Source: Bacilli bacterium (GTDB lineage: Bacteria; Bacillota_I; Bacilli_A; RFN20; CAG-826). Taken from it: 51,397 bases of DNA. The stretch covers positions 1-51,397 of the forward strand of contig JAILIV010000046.1 of the NCBI GenBank assembly GCA_024695105.1, read 5' to 3'. The position numbers were made by a program, and so were the translations under genes. The notes under the pieces were generated by a model, which saw nothing but the letters and a program-made list of their open reading frames with translations, ran no database searches and was not told where the DNA came from. Shown here one piece after another: positions 16,083 through 24,171 of this stretch. The number at the start of each line of letters is the position of its first letter. Position 1 is the first letter of the stretch.

Positions 16083-17354
16083 CTAAGCTTTCTTTTTCTT
16101 CTTTAGTTCCGCTAAGCGGGGGCTACGGCCCTGAGCCTTTAATTGCTCATAAATCTGATGGAGGGCCTTTTCATACGTGGAGGAATCGCTTGGCTGATAA
16201 AACTCCATGTCCGCGAATTCATCGGGAAGGTATTGAATCTTCTCCCAAAGATCGGGACGGTCATAAGGATACTTGTCCTCTTCCTTCAAACTAACGGGCG
16301 TGAGCTTAAGGTAATCCTGAACGTGGAAAGGTTGCTTTGAAGCAAAGTCCATCGCGGCGAAGATGGAATCGTGACCGGACCGAGAGTGAGGCGAAAGGCA
16401 AAGGTCCACCACCGCGTCTCCCAAGGGGATGACCGCCTCGGGAAAGCCTACCTGTTCCGCTGCCTGAATGGCCATTTGGGCGCGGAGCACGGCGTTTGGG
16501 TTGCCTAAGCCAATGTCTTCGTAAGCGGTGACCAGCAATCTCCGTTTGATAGAGTCCAAGTCCCCAGCGATGCATAGGCGGGCTAAGTAATAAAGCGCGG
16601 CGTTTACATCCCGACCTCGAATCGATTTCTGAAGGGCGGAGACGGAGTCGTAATGCTCTTCCTCGTCCTTGTCCATCGCGTAGTTAGGGACGCTGTTGAT
16701 GGATTGGACTTCCTTTAGTCCCACTTCCTCCATCTCCCCAAACTGGACGAAAGACTCTTCCAAGATGTTCAAGGCAAAACGAAGATCCCCGCCAGAGAGC
16801 TTTGCGATGAACTTTAACGCCTCATCGGAAAAGCGCGCTTTGCCATCCAAACCCTTAGGGGAAGCGATGGCCCGCTTGAGCCCTTCGACGACTTCTTCCT
16901 GGCTTAACGGAAGTACCTCAAGGATCTTGCAACGCGAACGAATCGCGCGGTTTAGGGATACATAAGGATTCGCCGTGGTCGCCCCGATAAGAGTGAACGT
17001 CCCGTTCTCCACATAAGGCAAAAGGTAGTCCTGTTTGGTCTTATCCAGACGGTGTACTTCATCCATGATCAGAATGCAGGGTTTCCATATCTTGGCCTCA
17101 TCCGCGGCAAGCTCCAAATCCTTCTTGGAGGCGGTAACGGCATTAAGCGAAATGAAGTGGACGCCAAGAGATTGGGCATAGGCTTCCGCGATAGTCGTTT
17201 TGCCCGTTCCGGGTGGCCCAAAGAAAATCATCGAAAAGGGAGCTTTCTTCTCCACGGACTTCAGCAAGAAGGACCCCGGAGAGAGAAGATGCTTCTGCCC
17301 AATAACCTCATCCAGAGACTTTGGACGGACCGCGAACGCAAGGGGAGATCTCAT
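16083..17354 (-). CDS. rarA: Replication-associated recombination AAA+ ATPase RarA (MgsA)
   Basis: RarA acts on stalled forks and ssDNA gaps and is related to clamp loaders. The 423-residue product starts MRSPLAFAVRPKSLDEVIGQKHLL, the typical RarA opening. It has Walker A GPPGTGKTT, Walker B CILIMDEVHR, sensor-1 LIGATTANPY and the C-terminal MgsA domain with LLVTAYEDIGLGNP. The length is normal. The frame extends 82 codons further upstream, but that part is non-conserved and hydrophobic, so I start at 17354. No ribosome site precedes it; TTGCTC-17-TAGCAT lies immediately upstream, so a leaderless start is possible. Confidence 0.92.
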   Translation of the reverse strand: MRSPLAFAVRPKSLDEVIGQKHLLSPGSFLLKSVEKKAPFSMIFFGPPGTGKTTIAEAYAQSLGVHFISLNAVTASKKDLELAADEAKIWKPCILIMDEVHRLDKTKQDYLLPYVENGTFTLIGATTANPYVSLNRAIRSRCKILEVLPLSQEEVVEGLKRAIASPKGLDGKARFSDEALKFIAKLSGGDLRFALNILEESFVQFGEMEEVGLKEVQSINSVPNYAMDKDEEEHYDSVSALQKSIRGRDVNAALYYLARLCIAGDLDSIKRRLLVTAYEDIGLGNPNAVLRAQMAIQAAEQVGFPEAVIPLGDAVVDLCLSPHSRSGHDSIFAAMDFASKQPFHVQDYLKLTPVSLKEEDKYPYDRPDLWEKIQYLPDEFADMEFYQPSDSSTYEKALHQIYEQLKAQGRSPRLAELKKKKKA

Positions 17355-17779
17355 GCCAATAATGCTAAATGAAGGCGTGCGCGCGAGCAAGGAATAGGCA
17401 TTCGGAACCACTCCAAAAATGAATGGGAATTTTGTCAATGAAAAACAAACTAGAAATCTCCAGATGCGAAGGCGAACCATATGGACGAACATCGAAGGTC
17501 TAAAAGCTAAAACAGGAAACCCCCAAAGCGTCATCACCTTGCACGATAGAAAGCATTCAAAGGAAAAAAACCAAGATGTCCGAAACGATGGGAAAGGCAT
17601 TAATCCGGAAAGCTTTGGAAAAGATTCAATCGGGGTTGAATGATTTTTAATTGACGAAATTTAAGCAAATTATTCTCACCGCTTATCGCTAGGGGTTTGA
17701 ACGCACTCCTAACGGGCTAAACCAATTGATCCGTAAATCTCTCCCAAAGACATCAGAGCAAATTCGCGCTTCAAAACAT

Positions 17780-17798
17780 AAGTACGTTTTTCGTACTT
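17780..17798. promoter_or_regulatory. Palindromic operator, copy 1
   Basis: AAGTACG-TTTTT-CGTACTT is a perfect inverted repeat with 7-base arms. It matches 18 of 19 bases of copy 2, which lies 144 bases away at the HxlR-gene promoter. No clear promoter surrounds this copy. Confidence 0.6.
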
Positions 17799-17918
17799 TA
17801 TATTGATGTACTACCCCCTCTATATATGCAAATATCGCCCACTTTAGATCATTTATGATATGCCGATATATTCGAAATAATACGATGATATCTAGCGTTA
17901 AAGCCTGTCTCGCCAATC

Positions 17919-17946
17919 TTGATAAGTACGTTTTTCGTACTATAAT
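17919..17946 (+). promoter_or_regulatory. HxlR-gene promoter with operator copy 2 in its spacer
   Basis: TTGATA (17919-17924), 16-base spacer, TATAAT (17941-17946). The palindrome AAGTACG-TTTTT-CGTACTA occupies 17924-17942, exactly between the boxes, which suggests direct repression, most simply by the downstream HxlR protein itself. Confidence 0.75.
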
Positions 17947-18098
17947 ATCTTAGGTCCATTTTTGGGCCTATCCCCCTTCTGACCCAATTCGCGAGGTGAG
18001 CGAAAGGCCACGTTACAAACAATGGAAAGAAGCCTTTGCGCGGAGTAGCGAACTTGAGGGGATGGCAAATGGTATCTTGGGTTTAGGAGTGACAAATT

Positions 18099-18482
18099 AT
18101 GGAAAAGAGAATGTCCTATGAAGAATTCCTGTGGAGGGTCCGCGATGGCATTGTGGACGACGCAGGGAAATCCCCCGTCATCCCCGTTTTAAAGCTGTTC
18201 CAAGTCCGTTGGAGGAGTGAAGTCGTTTATTACCTTTTCACCTCGGACTCCGCCCGGTTCAATGAGATTAAGTTCAATCTCCAGGGCATCACTTCCACTA
18301 TGCTTTCCGCTACGTTGAAGGATCTAATCGAACTAGGTATCGTTCGCCGTCTTAACGTCAAAGAACCTACGCCCCATGCGGAATATTCGCTTACTGAAAT
18401 GGGCAACGACCTCCTTCCCATCTATTACGAAATCAGCAACTGGGGCTTCCAGTACCCCTCAGTAGGAAGGGAAGAAAAATAA
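18099..18482 (+). CDS. HxlR-family winged-helix transcriptional regulator
   Basis: This 127-residue protein has the HxlR layout: a short N-terminus, LKLFQVRWRSEVVYYLF (helices before the winged helix), ARFNEIKFNLQGITSTMLSATLKDLIELGIVRR (recognition region) and AEYSLTEMGNDLLPI...WG. HxlR proteins bind short palindromes as dimers. It contains no cysteine at all, so it is not a thiol redox switch like YodB or HypR and must sense something else. AGGAG nine bases before the ATG sets the start. It is probably autoregulated through the palindromes upstream; the second copy may serve another gene. Confidence 0.9.
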   Translation: MEKRMSYEEFLWRVRDGIVDDAGKSPVIPVLKLFQVRWRSEVVYYLFTSDSARFNEIKFNLQGITSTMLSATLKDLIELGIVRRLNVKEPTPHAEYSLTEMGNDLLPIYYEISNWGFQYPSVGREEK

Positions 18483-18506
18483 CCCCTTTGGGGTTATCCT
18501 CTTTTT
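18479..18506. terminator. Bidirectional terminator shared by the HxlR and thioesterase genes
   Basis: ATAACCCC-TTT-GGGGTTAT is a perfect 8-bp hairpin with U-rich runs on both sides; the TAA stop of the HxlR gene lies inside the stem. The run is stronger on the minus strand (TTTTTCTTCC), serving the thioesterase gene. Confidence 0.75.
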
Positions 18507-18507
18507 G

Positions 18508-18530
18508 GCCTTTTTTCAAGGCTTTCTTTT
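18508..18530 (+). terminator. Second terminator after the HxlR gene
   Basis: GCCTT-TTTTC-AAGGC followed by TTTCTTTT on the plus strand. Confidence 0.55.
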
Positions 18531-18552
18531 CATCGTTTTGGGCGAATACCTT

Positions 18553-19266
18553 CTAATTTTCTTCAATCAGTCCGTATTTAATTTGGGCTTCAAAGGCGAT
18601 TCTATCCCCGACGACGCCGCGGACATAGGTGCATTCCTCATCGCTATAAATGTCAACGGTCTCACCTTCTCGTATCTCGGATTCGTATTGGATCAACAGC
18701 TCTTTGAACTGCCACTTATCGAAGAATGAAGCGGGGTGAAGATTGGTAAGCATCTCAATGTAACGTACGTTGTTCAAATGGCCATTAAGATCCAAATCCG
18801 CATACTCGATCTTGCGCGAGTAGCGTAGCGCGCACGGCTTCTGAACCACCTTCCCAGGCAAAGGGATTTCGGTTCCGTTGGTCTGGTTCACGGAAGGCAA
18901 ATTAGGACGCATTTCGACCCTTCTCGTGTCCTCATGGATCAACGCCCAAATGGAGGATATCTCCGCCGCGACGTTGCCCTGCTCGTCCCATAACGTTGCG
19001 TAACGCGGAAAGAAAAACGCCTTCTTTTCCCCGGAGTGCGTCTCGATCTGCGCGGTCGACAAATACTTCGGCATCGCGCCAAAGCGCACGTACACGCGGC
19101 TAAAAACCCATAGGAGGCCCATCTGGTTCGTTTTTTCGTGACCATAGCCAATGTTCTCCGCATCGATAATCGCTGCGTCCTGGAAGGCGCGGAAAAGCCA
19201 AGGCACGGTTAGACGCAGGCTAGGCCCGACGAGCGTGGAGACGATGGGAAGGGACTGTTTGTACAT
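18553..19266 (-). CDS. Acyl-ACP thioesterase (double hot-dog)
   Basis: The family releases free fatty acids from acyl-ACP. The 237-residue protein has two hot-dog halves. The first begins with LRLTVPWLFRAFQDAA, and the second carries DLDLNGHLNNVRYIE, the hallmark of FatA/FatB-type bacterial thioesterases. The length is typical. The ATG at 19266 has no ribosome site, but TTCAAT-17-TATAAT sits so that transcription would begin about five bases before it. The gene ends at the terminator shared with HxlR. Confidence 0.9.
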   Translation of the reverse strand: MYKQSLPIVSTLVGPSLRLTVPWLFRAFQDAAIIDAENIGYGHEKTNQMGLLWVFSRVYVRFGAMPKYLSTAQIETHSGEKKAFFFPRYATLWDEQGNVAAEISSIWALIHEDTRRVEMRPNLPSVNQTNGTEIPLPGKVVQKPCALRYSRKIEYADLDLNGHLNNVRYIEMLTNLHPASFFDKWQFKELLIQYESEIREGETVDIYSDEECTYVRGVVGDRIAFEAQIKYGLIEEN

Positions 19267-19278
19267 AAGCGCTAAGTA

Positions 19279-19333
19279 ATTATACCCTCACGTAAAAAAG
19301 GATTGAACGCAAAACGGGAGAGGGCAATAATTA
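19279..19333. promoter_or_regulatory. Back-to-back promoters for thioesterase (-) and tRNA-Val/Thr (+)
   Basis: Minus strand: -35 TTCAAT (19302-19307), 17 bases, -10 TATAAT (19279-19284). Plus strand: -35 TTGAAC (19303-19308), 17 bases, -10 around AATAAT (19326-19331). The two -35 boxes are the same bases read on opposite strands, so the promoters probably exclude each other. Confidence 0.6.
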
Positions 19334-19354
19334 TGTGCCCTTGTGGCGAGGAAT

Positions 19355-19429
19355 GGGTGTTTAGCTCAGTGGGAGAGCGCTTCCTTCACACGGAAGAGGT
19401 CGAGGGTTCGAAACCCCCAACACCCACCA
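19355..19429 (+). tRNA. tRNA-Val (anticodon CAC)
   Basis: 75 bases including encoded CCA. Acceptor GGGTGTT pairs with AACACCC. The anticodon arm is CTTCC-TTCACAC-GGAAG with anticodon CAC (reads GUG), and the T-arm is GAGGG-TTCGAAA-CCCCC. Confidence 0.96.
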
Positions 19430-19440
19430 TTGCAATACCC

Positions 19441-19467
19441 TCCCGCCGTAATGGCGGGATTTCATTT
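19441..19467 (+). terminator. Hairpin between tRNA-Val and tRNA-Thr
   Basis: TCCCGCC-GTAAT-GGCGGGA, followed by the short T-run ATTTCATTT. It may be a partial terminator or a processing signal, since tRNA-Thr begins at once and has no visible promoter. Confidence 0.4.
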
Positions 19468-19543
19468 GCCGCTTTAGCTCAATTGGCAGAGCAATTGATT
19501 TGTAATCAATAGGTTGTAGGTTCGATTCCTATAGGCGGCACCA
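19468..19543 (+). tRNA. tRNA-Thr (anticodon TGT)
   Basis: 76 bases with encoded CCA. Acceptor GCCGCTT pairs with AGGCGGC (one G-U pair). The anticodon arm is ATTGA-TTTGTAA-TCAAT, anticodon TGT (reads ACA). Confidence 0.96.
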
Positions 19544-19555
19544 ATAGGCATTTCT

Positions 19556-19581
19556 CCGTGGCGATGGCCGCGGTTTTCTTT
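19556..19581 (+). terminator. Terminator of the tRNA-Val/Thr transcript
   Basis: CCGTGGC-GATG-GCCGCGG (one G-U pair) followed by TTTTCTTT. Confidence 0.7.
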
Positions 19582-19618
19582 AGTTACGCGCGCATAATGC
19601 GCGAACTTCATTTTCCTC

Positions 19619-19647
19619 TTGAAGTGCACTGGGTCGGGGTATATATT
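19619..19647 (+). promoter_or_regulatory. Promoter of tRNA-Ile
   Basis: TTGAAG (19619-19624), 17-base spacer, TATATT (19642-19647). The tRNA begins 22 bases after the -10 box. Confidence 0.65.
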
Positions 19648-19669
19648 ATTTGGGCACTTCGGTGCGTGT

Positions 19670-19746
19670 GGGCCTTTAGCTCAGTTGGTTAGAGCGTCCG
19701 CTTGATAAGCGGGAGGTCGATGGTTCGAGCCCATTAAGGCCCACCA
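19670..19746 (+). tRNA. tRNA-Ile (anticodon GAT)
   Basis: 77 bases with encoded CCA. Acceptor GGGCCTT pairs with AAGGCCC. The anticodon arm is TCCGC-TTGATAA-GCGGG, anticodon GAT (reads AUC). A terminator follows. Confidence 0.96.
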
Positions 19747-19759
19747 AATCCATGAATAT

Positions 19760-19782
19760 CCGCCTTCGGGCGGTTTTCTTTC
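19760..19782 (+). terminator. Terminator after tRNA-Ile
   Basis: CCGCC-TTCG-GGCGG with a stable tetraloop, then TTTTCTTT. Confidence 0.75.
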
Positions 19783-19874
19783 GCTCTCCCACCAGTTGAT
19801 TGCCTTCGCCTAACAAGCAATCGAATAACCAAGGATCTTCGTTTAAAGTTTTGGTGACCCAAGGAGGTACCAAC

Positions 19875-20912
19875 ATGGAACTAGGAACCAAAATCAAACA
19901 GCTTCGGGAGAAGGCCGGGCTGACGCAAAAACAATTAGCCGACACGCTCTTTCTAAGCCCGCAGTCGATATCCAAATGGGAGAACCTTTCCTCGATGCCG
20001 GAAATCTCCTTGCTCCCGAAGATCGCCGAAGCCTTCGGGGCCACCATCGACGAGTTGTTCGACTTATCCGTCGAGGACAAGCTCAACCGCATCGAACGGC
20101 GCCTCGACCTGGAGCCAAAACTGTCCGATCAATCCTTCGATGAATATGAAGGCTACCTAAAGGAACAGCTGGACAATAAAGAACAGCATGAGCGGGCGCT
20201 AAGCCTATTGGCCTATCTCCATGGGCACCGTCTCATGTCTTCCGCCGAGGAATGCGCCCGTTACGCGAAACAAGCCATTCGGGAAAACCCAGGCGAAAAA
20301 GACAGCCAGTGGCTTTTGGCTAAAGCCAAATACCATTACGTGTGGGATTGGAACATTCACAACCACACCGGCGTGATCGACTTCTATAAGGGCGTCGTTG
20401 AGGATAACCCCAACGTCCCATTGCCCTACCTTTACCTCATCGACCAGCTCATCGCGGACCACCGTTGCAAGGAAGCGGAGGCCTACATCCAACGTTATGA
20501 AAAGCTAGAAGGCGCTAAGCCCATTATGGCCAGCGCTTATAAAGCGCGGATCGCGTTGGCCCGTTTTGACGAAAAGGAGGCGGACGCCATCATCGAAAGG
20601 ATGGTGAAGGATCATCAAGATGACTCGGGCGCGCTATTTGAGGCGGCCCAATACTACGCGGACAAGGCTCAATACGAAAAAGCGATCCCCTATTATGAAC
20701 AATCGTTTGAGAAGTCGACGCGGAAACCCCGCTACATCGACGAACTCATGGCCATATCCGACATCTACCAAATCATGGGCGAATACAAGAAGGCGGCGGA
20801 AACCATCGACCGCATCTTGAAGTGCCAAAGGGAAGAATGGGGCATGAGCGAAGAGGTCGAACTCAAACAATACGAAATCGCAAAGGCCGAACTGCTAAAG
20901 AAAGCCAACTGA
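19875..20912 (+). CDS. XRE-family HTH regulator with C-terminal TPR-like repeats
   Basis: This 345-residue protein begins with an XRE DNA-binding domain (residues 1-62). The core is IKQLREKAGLTQKQLADTLF and then SPQSISKWENLSSMPEISLL. Residues about 85-340 are helical repeats with TPR-like spacing (for example EKAIPYYEQSFEKS and KKAAETIDRILK), as in Firmicutes regulators that bind peptides or proteins. AAGGAGG precedes the ATG at 19875, so the 25-codon upstream frame extension is not used. It is a single-gene unit ended by a strong terminator. The target is unknown. Confidence 0.9.
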   Translation: MELGTKIKQLREKAGLTQKQLADTLFLSPQSISKWENLSSMPEISLLPKIAEAFGATIDELFDLSVEDKLNRIERRLDLEPKLSDQSFDEYEGYLKEQLDNKEQHERALSLLAYLHGHRLMSSAEECARYAKQAIRENPGEKDSQWLLAKAKYHYVWDWNIHNHTGVIDFYKGVVEDNPNVPLPYLYLIDQLIADHRCKEAEAYIQRYEKLEGAKPIMASAYKARIALARFDEKEADAIIERMVKDHQDDSGALFEAAQYYADKAQYEKAIPYYEQSFEKSTRKPRYIDELMAISDIYQIMGEYKKAAETIDRILKCQREEWGMSEEVELKQYEIAKAELLKKAN

Positions 20913-20917
20913 AAAAC

Positions 20918-20950
20918 GGGCCAAGGAAAACAAACCTTGGCCCTTTCGTT
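20918..20950 (+). terminator. Terminator after the XRE-TPR gene
   Basis: Perfect 9-bp stem GGGCCAAGG/CCTTGGCCC (20918-20943), 8-base loop, then TTTCGTT. Confidence 0.8.
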
Positions 20951-20955
20951 ATCCA

Positions 20956-20981
20956 TAAGAAAAGGCAGTCCGAAGACTGCC
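20956..20981 (-). terminator. Terminator after rpsI
   Basis: On the minus strand GGCAGTC-TTCG-GACTGCC followed by TTTTCTT, a UUCG-capped hairpin, convergent with the XRE terminator. Confidence 0.85.
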
Positions 20982-21001
20982 AATTGCGTTCTGGTAGGCG
21001 A

Positions 21002-21394
21002 TTAACGCTTGGAGAACTGAGGAGCGCGACGAGCGGCTTTGAGACCGTATTTCTTACGCTCTTTGACGCGGGCGTTGCGGGTGAGCATGCCATGCTCTTT
21101 CAGCGTGGCGCGATCTTCGCCAGCCTCGAGCAACGCGCGGGCGATGCCAAGACGGATGGCCTCAGCCTGGCCGGTGAAGCCGCCGCCTTTGACGAAGGCA
21201 ACGACGTCATAACGGTCTTCGGCGCCCAGCATGGAGAGGGGCTGCTTGAGGTTGAGGAGAAGGGTCTCGAAGGGGAAGTATTCCTTCACGGCGTGGCCGT
21301 TGACGGTGATCTCGCCCTTACCCGAGGTGAGGTAGACGCGGGCGATGGAGGATTTTCTCCTGCCGGTTCCGTAGTATTGGGTTCCTTTAGCCAT
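21002..21394 (-). CDS. rpsI: 30S ribosomal protein S9
   Basis: This 130-residue protein has the S9 signatures [16 protein letters not shown] near the N-terminus and the basic tail [18 protein letters not shown] that reaches the P-site tRNA. AAGGAG precedes the ATG. It follows rplM by 11 bases in the conserved rplM-rpsI operon and ends at a UUCG-capped terminator. Confidence 0.97.
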   Translation of the reverse strand: MAKGTQYYGTGRRKSSIARVYLTSGKGEITVNGHAVKEYFPFETLLLNLKQPLSMLGAEDRYDVVAFVKGGGFTGQAEAIRLGIARALLEAGEDRATLKEHGMLTRNARVKERKKYGLKAARRAPQFSKR

Positions 21395-21405
21395 GGTTTA
21401 TCTCC

Positions 21406-21849
21406 TTATTTGCTGAGGTCCAGAGCGATGGGGTTCTGGGCCTGGTGTTTGTGCTCGGCGCCTTCGTAGACGTAGAGCTTCTTGACCATCTGACGGCCAA
21501 GGCGTCCCTTGGGGACCATGCCCCAGACGGCACGCTCGACCATTTCGATCGGGTATTCCTCGAGCATGACGCCGGAGGTGCGGGTGCGGAGGCCACCGTT
21601 GTAGCCGGAGACGTTGTAGTAGTTCTTCTTGGTCTTCGGGTGATTGCCGGTGAGCTTCACTTTCTTCGCGTTGATGATGATGACGTTGTCACCGCAGTCA
21701 ACGTTCGGGGTGTAGGTGGGTTTGTTCTTTCCCATGAGGATGACCGCGACTTTGGAGGCGAGGCGACCCAGAGGGATATCGGTGGCATCGACGACGTACC
21801 AGTTACGGACGATTCCTTCGTTCTTAGCCAACGTGGTTTGACGCTGCAT
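21406..21849 (-). CDS. rplM: 50S ribosomal protein L13
   Basis: This 147-residue protein matches L13 in length and sequence (WYVVDATDIPLGRLASKVAVILMGKNKPTYTPNVDCGD and AVWGMVPKGRLGR). A site AAGGAA lies 10 bases before the ATG. In many Firmicutes rplM directly follows truA; here truA is about 2.3 kb away, separated by the YebC, PHP and AbiEi-like genes. Confidence 0.97.
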   Translation of the reverse strand: MQRQTTLAKNEGIVRNWYVVDATDIPLGRLASKVAVILMGKNKPTYTPNVDCGDNVIIINAKKVKLTGNHPKTKKNYYNVSGYNGGLRTRTSGVMLEEYPIEMVERAVWGMVPKGRLGRQMVKKLYVYEGAEHKHQAQNPIALDLSK

Positions 21850-21988
21850 TGTTTTATTCCTTTCTTTTTCGTTTCGGGGACTTCCTGTTGGAAGCGCCGA
21901 GCAAGATTATGCGTACGCGGAAAGGGGATGTCAAAGCGATTTTCAACAATTTGTTTCCGTTTATACATTCATTTTGTATATTGATTGT

Positions 21989-22570
21989 ATGGAAGAGAAG
22001 AAAACCGCCGTTTTGTTAGAGTATGCAGACCTCAATGACGGGTATGTTTCCGTCGAGTCCGCGAAAGGGCAAGGCATCGCCCAAACCTATCTTTCCTTCG
22101 CGGAAAAGGAAGGGCTTTTCACGAAAGTGTCGAAAGGCCTCTACATCAAGCGCGGATACATGCGCGATCCTTTTTATGAGCTCGCGTTTCGTTATCGGAA
22201 GGCGGTGTTTTCCTTGAAAAGCTGCCTATTCCTCCATGGGGTCACCCAAGAAGAGACGCTGGAAGTCCATTTGCCGCGGAACTATTGCACCCACGGCATC
22301 GAAGGCGTCTCTTCCCGACACGTGGGGGAAAAGGAGTTCACTTTGGGACAAAGCATCGTCGTCACTCCCCGTGGGAACTTCGTCAACGGCTATGACTTGG
22401 AGCGGACGATGATCGATTTGCTACGCAACCGCGTGCGTTATGGGAAAGATGACTTTTTATTTCTTTGGCGCGCGTGCAAAGAAAAATCCCCCTACCGGGA
22501 GAAGCTTGAAGCTTATGCCCAAGCCTTCCATGTGGAGGGGGAGCTTTCGTTGCTCGATTATCTGTTTTAG
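21989..22570 (+). CDS. AbiEi-type antitoxin-domain transcription factor (no toxin partner)
   Basis: This 193-residue protein resembles AbiEi, the DNA-binding antitoxin of type IV AbiE systems. It has an N-terminal winged helix (GYVSVESAKGQGIAQTYLSFAEKEGLFTKVSKGLYIKRGY), then the SCLFLHGV strand region and the LERTMIDLLRNR segment. The usual nucleotidyltransferase toxin AbiEii would follow on the same strand. Instead the convergent YebC gene overlaps its last four bases, so the gene is an orphan. I start at the ATG at 21989; there is no ribosome site, and a TATATT sits seven bases upstream. Confidence 0.75.
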   Translation: MEEKKTAVLLEYADLNDGYVSVESAKGQGIAQTYLSFAEKEGLFTKVSKGLYIKRGYMRDPFYELAFRYRKAVFSLKSCLFLHGVTQEETLEVHLPRNYCTHGIEGVSSRHVGEKEFTLGQSIVVTPRGNFVNGYDLERTMIDLLRNRVRYGKDDFLFLWRACKEKSPYREKLEAYAQAFHVEGELSLLDYLF

Positions 22571-23274
22571 ATGTTCTCGATGTTGGTGTAGACGGTCTGG
22601 ACGTCTTCAGCTTCGTCGAGTTCCTCAAGCATCGCTTTGATCTTGGGGAGGTCTTCGTCGGCGACGGTGACCCACTCATTCGGGATGAGGGTGATTTCGC
22701 ACCGGTCGAAGTCAGTGATGCCGAGCCCTTTCAAAGCCTCTTTGGCGGCTTCAAGGGCATCCGGGGCCACATGGACCTCGATGTTGCCATCGCCGATGTC
22801 TTCCACGGACTGGACGTCCACGTCGCCAAGGATCAAGGTCTCCTCGACTTCGTCGCGGTTGCCGTATTTGAAGTTCAAGGCCCCAAGGGTCTCGAAGTTA
22901 TAGGCGACGGAAGCCATCTTGCCGCCCTTGCGGGTGCAGATGGTGCGCACGGTGACGAGGGCACGGTTGACGTTGTCGGTCAGCGTGTCGACGATGATGT
23001 TGGATCCGCTCGGGCCAAGGAATTCGTAACGCCCTTGGATATAAGCGACGGCATCCCCGCCTTTGGCCTTTTCGATGGCGCGGTCGATAACGTCTCTGGG
23101 GCACTGCTTGCGGTATTTTTCAATCGCGGCGCGCAACGCGAGGTTGGAATTGGGATCAGGCTCCCCGCTTTTGGCGGCGGCGTAGATTTCCCTAGAGGCG
23201 CGCATGTAGATCGCCGATTTCGCCTTGGCGGTTGCGGCCATGGCGGCGGCGCGGACTTCGAAATGTCTTCCCAT
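22567..23274 (-). CDS. YebC/PmpR-family regulator or translation factor
   Basis: This 235-residue protein starts MGRHFEVRAAAMAATAKAKSAIYMRASREIYAAAK, the opening of the YeeN-type branch of the YebC family. It continues with GGKMASVAYNF and an acidic C-terminal domain. YebC-family proteins were described as transcription regulators, and some members help ribosomes through proline stretches. CGGAG precedes the ATG. The stop overlaps the convergent AbiEi-like gene by four bases. Confidence 0.92.
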   Translation of the reverse strand: MGRHFEVRAAAMAATAKAKSAIYMRASREIYAAAKSGEPDPNSNLALRAAIEKYRKQCPRDVIDRAIEKAKGGDAVAYIQGRYEFLGPSGSNIIVDTLTDNVNRALVTVRTICTRKGGKMASVAYNFETLGALNFKYGNRDEVEETLILGDVDVQSVEDIGDGNIEVHVAPDALEAAKEALKGLGITDFDRCEITLIPNEWVTVADEDLPKIKAMLEELDEAEDVQTVYTNIENI

Positions 23275-23361
23275 AATAAAACTCCGTTTTGTTCGGCGAT
23301 TAATATAACACCGTCAAAAAGAGGCAAAAACCCCTAATTTGCGTGGCGTATATGCGCGAGG

Positions 23362-24171
23362 CTATTTCTTTGCCTTCAAAGGACACTGCTCGAGTAAGTG
23401 AAGCCCGTGCCGCTTGGCAAACTCCACGAACCAAGAAAGGCGGGTGATAAGGTAGTCGGAAGGATCGTGGGCGTCCACCCCGATGACGACGTCCACGCCA
23501 TGTTTGGCGGCGATATCCCAAAACTGGGGGACGGGATAAGCCAAGAGGTTCTCATCCAAGGGGCGTAACCAAAAGCCGCGACGCGAAGGGGCGCAGTTGA
23601 TTTCTAGCGGCATGCCGATCGCTTTGGCTTTGGCGCAAATCGCCTCGGCCGTCTCTTCCGCCAAGGCGTCAAAACACTCCCGCCAAGAGATATAGATGTC
23701 TGGATGGGCGAAATAGGTGAATAGGCCAGAGTCCATCGCCTCCAATACATCATGACGGTACTTGAGGGTGCATTCGTCCTTGGGCAGGTTGCCATACCAG
23801 TGCATGGCGTTGTTCTCATAGAAACAATGTTGCCCCAACAAGAAGTACTCGAAATCGTCCCGAAGCAGAAGGCGCTGGTAATAGCCTTTGAAAATGGTCC
23901 CGTACCATTCCGCCTCAAAGCCAGTATGGATATCAATGACCCCCGCATATTCTTTGCGCAAGGAAGCGACGGAAAAAAGGTAATCCTCCAGCATCGCGTA
24001 CTCACCACGAATACGTGGCTGGCTCACCCAAGGGAGCATGACGTGATCGGAAAAACCAAGGGTCGTGAACCCTGCGCGAATGGCGTTTTCGACGTATTCG
24101 CGATCCGTCCCAACGGCGTGTCCGCAACGGGCGGTGTGGCTATGGAGATTGTATTTAGGGCTGTCCGCCAT
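23362..24171 (-). CDS. PHP-domain phosphoesterase, histidinol-phosphatase-like
   Basis: This 269-residue protein begins with the PHP metal motif NLHSHTARCGHA. It has further His/Glu positions (GFSDHV, GFEAEWYG, FAHPD) and ends with GVDAHDPSDYL, matching HisJ/HisK-like PHP enzymes. No his operon is present, so the real substrate may differ. The gene starts 17 bases inside truA and closes the comEB-ecf-truA operon. Confidence 0.87.
   Translation of the reverse strand: MADSPKYNLHSHTARCGHAVGTDREYVENAIRAGFTTLGFSDHVMLPWVSQPRIRGEYAMLEDYLFSVASLRKEYAGVIDIHTGFEAEWYGTIFKGYYQRLLLRDDFEYFLLGQHCFYENNAMHWYGNLPKDECTLKYRHDVLEAMDSGLFTYFAHPDIYISWRECFDALAEETAEAICAKAKAIGMPLEINCAPSRRGFWLRPLDENLLAYPVPQFWDIAAKHGVDVVIGVDAHDPSDYLITRLSWFVEFAKRHGLHLLEQCPLKAKK

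Larger units (their letters stand above)
17355..18098. other. Regulatory gap between divergent rarA and the HxlR gene
   Basis: About 740 bases, AT-rich in its centre. It holds two copies of the GTACG-TTTTT-CGTAC palindrome, the HxlR-gene promoter, and a leader of about 150 bases before the HxlR start. A 75-codon minus-strand frame at 17689-17916 lacks a ribosome site and runs through the first palindrome; I do not accept it. Confidence 0.6.

Noticed and set aside
17354..17600. 82-codon N-terminal extension of rarA
   Set aside because: The extension is not RarA-like and is rich in Phe and aromatic residues; the family starts at the MRSPLAFAVRPKSL segment.
17689..17916. 75-codon minus-strand frame in the HxlR upstream gap
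   Set aside because: No ribosome site, AT-rich composition, and it runs through the palindromic operator.
21989..22570. Full AbiE toxin-antitoxin system
   Set aside because: No nucleotidyltransferase toxin follows; the next gene is YebC on the other strand.
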